This document shows, in pieces, positions 34,012 through 41,256 of a DNA stretch of 64,000 nucleotides. The first letter of the stretch is position 1; every line of letters starts with the position of its first letter. Origin of the DNA: Mobilitalea torta (lineage in GTDB: Bacteria; Bacillota; Clostridia; Lachnospirales; Lachnospiraceae); the NCBI RefSeq assembly GCF_050433395.1, contig NZ_JBNPXH010000005.1, positions 124,001-188,000 of the forward strand, written 5' to 3'. The notes under the pieces were generated by a model that was not told the DNA's origin, ran no database searches, and worked only from the letters and a program-made list of their open reading frames with translations. A program made the translations under genes and the position numbers.

Positions 34012-34997
34012 CCTCTCGCCCTCCTTCTTAACTGTTTCTGCCGGCGTTCCTGTCTGGCCTGCAGCTTCCTTCTCTCCCTTAAGGCTCTGGCACTGCGTTT
34101 CTTCTCCCGCTTCACCTCTGCCTGGTAATTATCCTTTTTTGTTCTCAGCAGCAGGGCCATCAAACCAACCAGGAGACAGACCACTACGGAGTACATCCAG
34201 GCCTTTGACGACGCATAGCCATAGCCTCTGTTAATGGCGAACATGTCATTGTAGATCTGGGTTATGATTACATTTTGTTCGTTATTGGACAGGAAAATCA
34301 CCGTATATACCGCATTAAGCAGTATCATTGGCTTTATGGTCGGCAGGGTGATCTTCCAGAAGCATTCCCAGCCGGAGCCTCCGTCTATTTTCGCCGCTTC
34401 ATAAAGAGTGCTGTCTATCTTTTGTATGGCGGCCAGAAAGATCAGGATCTGAACTCCCGAATACCAAAGTACCATGATCATATTGTTAAATAATTTAACG
34501 ATGGGCTCTACCACTATGTAGGGCAGAAAATCATTCAGCACGGAGAAGATTACCGTAACATTCATGGAAGGAATGCTTGCCGCTCCCTGATCACTGAGCT
34601 GCGCCATGACCGGCCCGCTCACCACAATCACCGGGAGGAAATAAATCATGCGGAAGAGCCCCTTCCCCTTCATCTTGCCGTTGAGAAGCATGGCGATGAT
34701 GAGGGAAAATACCACGATAACCGGAACCGACAGGACGGTATCCAGAAGGTATCTCACCAGATCCTCAAGAAAGAGGGGATCCAGACGGAAGATATCTCCG
34801 TAATTCTTAAATTGGACAAATTGAAACACCCTGCCCTTCGGCGTAATCTTCACATTGCACAGCCCGTAATAAAAGGATTGAAATAACGGTATGACCAGGA
34901 AGGTAATGGCGCCTATGATCCAGGGTGCCACAAACACATAGCCCATACTGTTTTCTCTTCTTTTCAGCTTACTTCCTTTGCTTTGCCTGTTCTTCAT
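34008..34997 (-). CDS. Sugar ABC transporter permease (MalF type)
   Basis: This is a 329-residue protein with six or so membrane helices, starting MKNRQSKGSKLKRRENSMGY and passing into VFVAPWIIGAITFLVIPLFQ. The EAA loop is TLYEAAKIDGGSGWECFWKI. The last ~35 residues are almost entirely Arg, Lys and Gln, an unusually basic cytosolic tail. The ATG shares one base with the stop of the DUF5696 gene (TAATG), giving coupling between the two. Confidence 0.92.
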   Translation of the reverse strand: MKNRQSKGSKLKRRENSMGYVFVAPWIIGAITFLVIPLFQSFYYGLCNVKITPKGRVFQFVQFKNYGDIFRLDPLFLEDLVRYLLDTVLSVPVIVVFSLIIAMLLNGKMKGKGLFRMIYFLPVIVVSGPVMAQLSDQGAASIPSMNVTVIFSVLNDFLPYIVVEPIVKLFNNMIMVLWYSGVQILIFLAAIQKIDSTLYEAAKIDGGSGWECFWKITLPTIKPMILLNAVYTVIFLSNNEQNVIITQIYNDMFAINRGYGYASSKAWMYSVVVCLLVGLMALLLRTKKDNYQAEVKREKKRSARALRERRKLQARQERRQKQLRRRARG

Positions 34998-37252
34998 TAT
35001 TTCTCACCTACCTTATAGGACATGGGTTCCAGCTCATAGCCGTCCACCAGGGCGGATGCGGAAGGATTATAATTGATATAGACCTTTACCCCATTATCAT
35101 AGCCTACTACAGTTACGCCATTGCTGTATTGGTTATGCTCCGTGATCAGAGCTCCCTTTGTCTTCTCCGCCACCTCTTTTAGTTTTTTATAATACTCTAT
35201 CATGGTATCCTTATAGACGGAGTATTTGGAGCTGTACAGATCCGAGGAGTTGGTGTACTGCAGCTTGGCGGGATCTTCGTAGGTGATATAAAAGGAAGGA
35301 TTGATTCCCATTTCAACCAGCTGAAGAAAGTACTCCTGCTTATTGGCTTCAAAATTCACATATTCCCCATACATCGGAATAATCCCCTTTAAGGCAATAG
35401 AAAGAAAGGGCACTTCCCTGTCGGTAAAAATATAGTTGGAGGACGCTGTCGGCATATCCAGGATGGCGTCGCTGTATTTCCACAAATAAGACAGGGGCTT
35501 TTCCATAACAAGGCTGAGATCCTGATCCAGGTTCCGCACCGCCGCTTCATAGGTATTGGCCGTGTCTACCCTGCTGTATACCTTGCCTTTGTAGGTATAG
35601 GTGAATAAGATATTGGTAATGCCGCTCAGAGCAATCTGGTCCGCTCCCTTTTTCAAATAGGATTTTGCGGTTCTCTCCAGATTGGCCTTGCTGCGGGCCG
35701 GCGTCAGATAACGGAAGGTATCAAAGACATATTTCCAGGATCTCTCCTCGTAGACGCGCTTTGTAATCTGCTTCATAATGTTGAAGTTGCCGTTGCTCAG
35801 ATCCGGGTTCACCCTCAGGGCATCCTGATACAGGTATAAATCAATTCCCATCTCCTTTGCATCCTTCATCAGCGAGGTAAGCTTTTTGGTCCCTCCGATG
35901 CTTCTATCCGCTTTGTAGGAGGTAATCGGCAGCGCATTCACTCCGTTTTTCTGCCATCCCTTGTATACAGAAATAATATCCTGTACTCCTTCCTTCTGAA
36001 GCTCTCCGTAGATTTCCCGGATCTGGTCCGTCGTCGTCATTACCACGTTCTTCTTAAAGATCATCCAGTTTTCCTTGTCTACTCCCAGAAAATCCAGCCT
36101 GATGTTAAAATCATCACCGGACTTCCTTACGGAATCCGTCTCTAAGAGGTAGTTCCTGTATTCCTTTGCCAGTCCTGTATAATTGGCATTCTCTTTATTG
36201 ACAAACTGATAGCGGACTTTGATATCGAACTCGTTCCTCTTGGCCTGCACCGTGACTACCGAGCCTTCCCGGTTGCCGGTGGGCTGGGTGTAAATCTGCC
36301 GCAGGATGTATTTGGAGCAGATCCAGTTGTAATCCGTGTAAGCACCGTTGGGATACGCCTCTATTTTGGCGCTGTAATTACCGCTTTCGATGATCCCCAG
36401 ATACCCAAATCTGGAATCTGTGTGAACCATGCCAAATACAGGGGCCATGATTTTATCCGCCTCATTGACAGTCTGGAAGCTCTCCCACAATAAGGATAGG
36501 GTATACGCCTCCTCCAGGCCGATGTTCATGCCATATACATACTGGGAATAGTTAGAGGAGAATCTGCCTTCATTATCCTCCAGGTTAATCAAAGCGCCGT
36601 TGCCGTCAGGAATGAACATATATCCGCCGCGTTCTCCCAGCTTGGTATGACCCAGAAAGGGATAGACATAGATCTCACCTATTTTAAATTCCTGGGATTC
36701 TTCCATAATGGAGTCCTTCGGAATATCAACCACAATTCCGTTCTCCTCCAGGGATACCCGGAGGGTGAAGCCGATTCCGAACTCCTCGTAAGTGATCCCG
36801 GCCTGGAACCCCTTCTCCGTAAAGATTACTTCCTTCTTTGCTTTCCTTATGTCCGCAGTCGTGGGAACAATATTAATCCCCTTTAAAACCTGCACCACAA
36901 TGCCGGACTTCATAAAAGCCTGCCAGCCCGCGCTCCCCTTCGTCAGCTCTTCCTCCACGATGGATTCCATAATGGAGCCGGTCTCCTTATCCCGGATGAT
37001 AACCGAAAGAGATTCTTCCTTAAAATAAAGCTGGTATTTTGAATTCTCAACGATCAGCTTATGCTCTTTTATTACCTCTGCCGACTCCGGTATCTGTACT
37101 CCCTCCTGCAGACTGAGCGGGACGATATCCTTCTCCTCCGGCAAAGCTCTGGCCGTATCATTTTGCCCGTATAACAGGGAGGCACCCAGAATTACCGCTA
37201 TTGCCAGACATCCGAAAAGGATTTTGAGGTTTCTTTTTCTAGCTGTTTTCAA
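34997..37252 (-). CDS. DUF5696 domain protein, membrane-anchored
   Basis: This is a ~751-residue protein with one N-terminal membrane segment (LKILFGCLAIAVILGASLLY) and a large extracellular part. The first half is beta-rich. The second half (from ~390) reads like a TIM-barrel carbohydrate enzyme (VYKGWQKNGVNALPITSYKA, DAKEMGIDLYLYQDALRV). DUF5696 proteins recur in sugar-uptake operons of Lachnospiraceae and Paenibacillus but have no proven activity; a surface glycan-processing role is inference. A TTG start overlapping the previous gene by 14 bases is preferred because GGAGAGGTGG precedes it; the ATG at 37297 has no such site. Confidence 0.8.
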   Translation of the reverse strand: MKTARKRNLKILFGCLAIAVILGASLLYGQNDTARALPEEKDIVPLSLQEGVQIPESAEVIKEHKLIVENSKYQLYFKEESLSVIIRDKETGSIMESIVEEELTKGSAGWQAFMKSGIVVQVLKGINIVPTTADIRKAKKEVIFTEKGFQAGITYEEFGIGFTLRVSLEENGIVVDIPKDSIMEESQEFKIGEIYVYPFLGHTKLGERGGYMFIPDGNGALINLEDNEGRFSSNYSQYVYGMNIGLEEAYTLSLLWESFQTVNEADKIMAPVFGMVHTDSRFGYLGIIESGNYSAKIEAYPNGAYTDYNWICSKYILRQIYTQPTGNREGSVVTVQAKRNEFDIKVRYQFVNKENANYTGLAKEYRNYLLETDSVRKSGDDFNIRLDFLGVDKENWMIFKKNVVMTTTDQIREIYGELQKEGVQDIISVYKGWQKNGVNALPITSYKADRSIGGTKKLTSLMKDAKEMGIDLYLYQDALRVNPDLSNGNFNIMKQITKRVYEERSWKYVFDTFRYLTPARSKANLERTAKSYLKKGADQIALSGITNILFTYTYKGKVYSRVDTANTYEAAVRNLDQDLSLVMEKPLSYLWKYSDAILDMPTASSNYIFTDREVPFLSIALKGIIPMYGEYVNFEANKQEYFLQLVEMGINPSFYITYEDPAKLQYTNSSDLYSSKYSVYKDTMIEYYKKLKEVAEKTKGALITEHNQYSNGVTVVGYDNGVKVYINYNPSASALVDGYELEPMSYKVGEK

Positions 37253-39296
37253 ATCGATACACCACCTCTCCGTATATGGCCTGCACGAAGTCAGCAACCT
37301 GTGAAATCAGTACATATAAGATGAATAGCAAAAGGATTACAATTAATGCACAGAAGAAGGTGATAAGAATGACCTTCACTGTCTCTCCTACGGAATAGTT
37401 ATTCACTTCCTTTATGGTCATAAACAATAATACTATGATCCAGGTATACAGTATAAAGTTGGAAAACCGGATCAAAAACACTTCATTGTACGTCAATACA
37501 TTGCTCAGAACCACAATAAAGGGTTTTAAAATAAGATAGGGTCCCAGGGAGTATATATAAGCCGTGTACAGCTGCTTCATACTTCCTTCTCCGTCATTGA
37601 TGGTGCTGATCAGATAGGAGCTGACGGTAAAGAGCAGGACAATCCCGAGGATGTACATTACATCACCGATAATATCATATCTTCCTTCGCTGACCCGTTT
37701 TACAATAAAGCCCGAAGCGTATTTATCCAATAGGAATACACCGATAAAGGCGATGAGCAGCAGGTGGGAGGTGGCGTAGGAAGCCTTTCCTTCCCTCTTG
37801 ACTCCATATGCCCCGTCTATGGGATGCTTGATATAGTAAAACATGTATTTCAGCCTTTTTACACCGATACGGGCGGTCAGTCTGTCATTCAGCTTCACCA
37901 AGGGAGCCAGGACCTGCTTCCTCCGATGGAGATACCCTATGAGCTTCCACAGCAGAATAAAGGCAACCAGGATTCCCATGCTGGGGATCAGATTATTCCT
38001 GAGCCAGATATTTCTCACTTCCCAGAAAGCGTTGGAATAACCGGAATAGGACTGTGACATCCGGAAATACCTCAGGGCCTCGCTATAATGCTCTTCCTGC
38101 AGCAAAGCCTGACCCATGGCCAGATTGGCGTAGTCAAACAGGCTGTTCATTTCAATTATCTTCGTTAAGGGTTCCTTGCTTTCCGTATATTTTCCATCCT
38201 GATAAAGCATAAGCGCTTCATGGACCAGATCGGTAAATTCCGTAGTCTGGAACACCTGTATTTCATTCTTTTCCTGATCCAGAACATAGACCCGGTTCCT
38301 TTGATCCACTCCTACGGCAACTGCTTTCTGAAACAGACCAATTCTGAGACGGCCTGAATCCTTACCTCCAAATACAAACAGCATGCTGCCGTCCTTATTG
38401 TATTCAAAGATGTAGCCTTCCTCCGTGACCACATAGATGTTTTCATAATTCCCTACGGATACTGCGGAAGGCAGGGAATCATAATAATCTACATCAATCA
38501 TATTTTTTCCCGCAACATTAAACTTTCGCAGGGAGTAATCCACACCCTGGGTTACGGTATACACCAGACCCTTGGAATCAATGGTAAGATTATAAGGGGT
38601 CTTGGGAAGAATTCTAGGAAGCTTGGCCAGCTGTTCGTCGCTGAGAAACATTCTCCGGAACACATCCAGCGGCTTGGGCATTGTCTTGTTGGTTCCAAAA
38701 TAGCCTAAGAAGGTTCCGTTGCCCGTGGGGCTGATCTGGACAATGCCGTTGGTATTACCTTCGCATACGATGTACATGATTCCTTTGGAATCCACCGCCA
38801 GCTTCTGGGGCTTGAAGTTCACATCAGAACCGTACAGGGGATGATCCGGCTTGGTATACTCCTTGATCAGATCTCCCGCCTCGTTGAATACCACGATTCT
38901 GCCTGCATCCTTATCCGCTACATACAGGTTCTTGGATTCGGTCACAAAGATTCCCACCGGGTTCTTAAGCTCGCCCTCTCCGTAAATCCGAAGCAAATTC
39001 CCCTCCGTGTCAGACACCAGAATTCTCTTTCCTTCCGTATCTGCGATATAGATCTCATCATCCTTCGTTATCTGCATATCCGATGCATTCTTAAAGGATA
39101 ATTCCCCTATCTTGGTAATGGAAGTCAGAGGAGTATAGGCAGTCTGGGTCTCCGTGATCCCCACATACCCCCCTTCCGTGTAGGTCTTATATGGTGTATC
39201 CGCTCTTGCCGGCACAGCCGGCATACAAAGGCTGAAAGCTAGCGCTGCAAGAACGATGAGGTTCAATCTGCCCTTGTTTTTATGAAATGCATTCAT
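37239..39296 (-). CDS. NHL-repeat/Yip1-domain membrane protein
   Basis: This is a ~685-residue protein. A signal peptide (LIVLAALAFSLCMPAVPARA) is followed by NHL-type beta-propeller repeats (residues ~50-345; for example DEIYIADTEGKRILVSDTEG and NLYVADKDAGRIVVF). A TPR-like stretch (~355-420; LTKIIEMNSLFDYANLAMGQ) precedes a membrane segment and a C-terminal Yip1-like domain with about five helices. It probably couples an outside sensor or scaffold to the membrane in sugar uptake, but the role is unknown. Start MNAFHKNKGR behind GGGAGGGAGCATC. Foldback element B occupies the gap to the upstream permease. Confidence 0.8.
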   Translation of the reverse strand: MNAFHKNKGRLNLIVLAALAFSLCMPAVPARADTPYKTYTEGGYVGITETQTAYTPLTSITKIGELSFKNASDMQITKDDEIYIADTEGKRILVSDTEGNLLRIYGEGELKNPVGIFVTESKNLYVADKDAGRIVVFNEAGDLIKEYTKPDHPLYGSDVNFKPQKLAVDSKGIMYIVCEGNTNGIVQISPTGNGTFLGYFGTNKTMPKPLDVFRRMFLSDEQLAKLPRILPKTPYNLTIDSKGLVYTVTQGVDYSLRKFNVAGKNMIDVDYYDSLPSAVSVGNYENIYVVTEEGYIFEYNKDGSMLFVFGGKDSGRLRIGLFQKAVAVGVDQRNRVYVLDQEKNEIQVFQTTEFTDLVHEALMLYQDGKYTESKEPLTKIIEMNSLFDYANLAMGQALLQEEHYSEALRYFRMSQSYSGYSNAFWEVRNIWLRNNLIPSMGILVAFILLWKLIGYLHRRKQVLAPLVKLNDRLTARIGVKRLKYMFYYIKHPIDGAYGVKREGKASYATSHLLLIAFIGVFLLDKYASGFIVKRVSEGRYDIIGDVMYILGIVLLFTVSSYLISTINDGEGSMKQLYTAYIYSLGPYLILKPFIVVLSNVLTYNEVFLIRFSNFILYTWIIVLLFMTIKEVNNYSVGETVKVILITFFCALIVILLLFILYVLISQVADFVQAIYGEVVYRFENS

Positions 39297-39323
39297 GATG
39301 CTCCCTCCCAAAGCTTATTTAAT

Positions 39324-39459
39324 GTCACAGTTCGGCTGTTGGTGCCCCAGCACCCTTTTTAGCAGACCGGCTGAGCGTATCTTGTGAAGCGGAGCGTCCT
39401 GAACGCGCGAAGGAAAGGCAAGAAAAAGGGTGCTGGGGCACCAACAGCCGAACTGTGAC
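39324..39459 (+). repeat. Foldback element B (variable-arm, conserved-core family)
   Basis: The perfect 37-base arms 39324-39360 and 39423-39459 enclose a 62-base loop with GCTGAGC and the 42-base core (39381-39422) shared with element A. In the core CTTGT/GCAAG has a U-G pair only if the plus strand is the RNA, as in element A. The element sits exactly between two operon genes: its right end touches the permease stop codon and its left end is 28 bases before the NHL/Yip1 start. Its polarity is opposite to the operon. Confidence 0.75.
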
Positions 39460-40331
39460 TATTTAATTCCCGAATGTGCCATCGTATTCATAACATTGCG
39501 CTGCAATACAACGAACAAAATAAGATTTGGTATAAACAGAATAAGGGAAGCCGCTGCCGCCACACCCTGACCTGCAATCGTATTATTGGCATTGGTTAAT
39601 GTGCTGGCATAAAACGCAAGAGTCCTGAGCCCTTCATGACTGGTATAATAAGTAGGGCTTTGCACGTCCCCCCATACCGTCTGGAAAGCCAGAAGAGCGC
39701 CTGTCGCGATGGCCGGTCTGATGAGGGGCAGTATAATCCGGTAGTACACCTTCAAATCAGAGGCTCCGTCAATATACGCCGCTTCGATCAATGCATCCGG
39801 CACCTGATCGATGAACTGCTTAATCAAGAACAGGCAGACCGGCATGGAAATCAAGGGAATAATCAATGCCAGGTAAGTATCCGTCAGCCCTAAGGTATTA
39901 ATGGTTATGTACCTGGGAATCATAACCGCAACGGGCACAAACATCAGGGCCGCGTTGTTTACTTCCATAAGAACATATTTCCCTTTGAACCGGAGCTTGG
40001 ATAGCGCGAAGCCCGCCAGGGTGGATAATAGCACCGAGCCCAGAACCACCGACAGGGTAACCAGCACGGTGTTAAAGATATACCGGCTCATGGGTATCGC
40101 CGAGCTTCCGGCGGATTTCATAAGCTTCGTAAAATTATCCAGGGTCGGTCTTGTCACAAAAAGCCTTGGAGGATATGCAAACAATTCATCCATGGGTTTA
40201 AATGCGTGGCAAACAATGAATATAATAGGAAATAACATAAATAAGGCCAGCGGTACGACAAACAATAATATTTTTATCTGACCGCGCTCAAAATGCTTGG
40301 GGTTAATTCTGCCTCCCTTGTAGCCTGCCAT
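39459..40331 (-). CDS. Sugar ABC transporter permease (MalG type)
   Basis: This is a ~290-residue protein with about six membrane helices and an EAA loop ALIEAAYIDGASDLKVYYRI. The start MAGYKGGRINPKHFERGQIK is taken because AAAGGAGGATCTGCAC precedes it; the long upstream extension in the open frame is out of family character. It pairs with the permease at 40348-41256, 16 bases upstream, and with the 1001-residue binding protein. Confidence 0.93.
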   Translation of the reverse strand: MAGYKGGRINPKHFERGQIKILLFVVPLALFMLFPIIFIVCHAFKPMDELFAYPPRLFVTRPTLDNFTKLMKSAGSSAIPMSRYIFNTVLVTLSVVLGSVLLSTLAGFALSKLRFKGKYVLMEVNNAALMFVPVAVMIPRYITINTLGLTDTYLALIIPLISMPVCLFLIKQFIDQVPDALIEAAYIDGASDLKVYYRIILPLIRPAIATGALLAFQTVWGDVQSPTYYTSHEGLRTLAFYASTLTNANNTIAGQGVAAAASLILFIPNLILFVVLQRNVMNTMAHSGIK

Positions 40332-40347
40332 GTGCAGATCCTCCTTT

Positions 40348-41256
40348 CTAATCTTCTTTAAAGAAGCGCTTTGATACGCTTGAAAACAAGTATACGATTC
40401 CCAGCAAAACAACGGACACCGCCGCTGCATAGCCCATTTCATAGCGGATAAAGCCGTAATCCTCAATATGGTTAACAATCAGCTGCCCCGCATATCCGGG
40501 AGTCGGATTGGCACCGGCCAGCTGGACACCGATCATACCGTTCTGGAAGGCCCCCACTATGGTCATAACCGCTGCAAAGAGCATCTGGGGCTTCATGGTG
40601 GGTATGGTGATATAAATCATTTCCTGGAAGCGGTTCCTTACTCCGTCAATGGCCGCCGCTTCATACAGGGTCTCATCCGAGTTCAGGATACCCGCAAGAA
40701 TTGCCAGAAATCCGACCCCCATGCTGCTCCACAGGGCCACGATAATCATGATGGGCAGGAGAAAGTTCGCATTAATCAGCCATTTGATGGGCTCTGTAAT
40801 CACTCCGATCCGGATCAGCCACGCATTGATATAGCCCGTCTGGTCCCCGTTGAAGAGGATTCTCCACAACACCACCATGGCAACGCCGGAGGTTATGGAG
40901 GGAGAATACAGAATAAGCGCCAGCACGGTTCTCACACCCTTGGTTAACTGGGCCAGCCCCCAGGCCAGCAGGAAGCTCAGCACATATCCCCCCGGGCCTA
41001 CAATCAGGGCATAGGTCACCGTATTGGGCAGTACGAACTGCATGAATACCTCGTCCTGGGTGATTAAATTGATATAATTCATGAAGGCGGTGAAGCTGGG
41101 CGCCTGTATGGTATTAAAATTCGTAAAGGACAAGCCTATGGCAATGGCCACCGGTATTAAAATAAAGACAGTGAACAGCAGCAGGTAAGGCGCCAGGAAC
41201 AGGTATGCTTTGGTGTTACTGGTCTCCCTGCTCCGTATCTTATTCTTTTTGCTCAT
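40348..41256 (-). CDS. Sugar ABC transporter permease (MalF type)
   Basis: This is a ~302-residue protein with about six membrane helices (AYLFLAPYLLLFTVFILIPV at the start) and an EAA loop TLYEAAAIDGVRNRFQEMIY. The start MSKKNKIRSRE follows GAAGGAGGGGACAAAA and lies 17 bases inside the end of the large binding-protein gene, indicating coupled translation. It would form the channel with the 39459-40331 permease. Confidence 0.93.
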   Translation of the reverse strand: MSKKNKIRSRETSNTKAYLFLAPYLLLFTVFILIPVAIAIGLSFTNFNTIQAPSFTAFMNYINLITQDEVFMQFVLPNTVTYALIVGPGGYVLSFLLAWGLAQLTKGVRTVLALILYSPSITSGVAMVVLWRILFNGDQTGYINAWLIRIGVITEPIKWLINANFLLPIMIIVALWSSMGVGFLAILAGILNSDETLYEAAAIDGVRNRFQEMIYITIPTMKPQMLFAAVMTIVGAFQNGMIGVQLAGANPTPGYAGQLIVNHIEDYGFIRYEMGYAAAVSVVLLGIVYLFSSVSKRFFKED

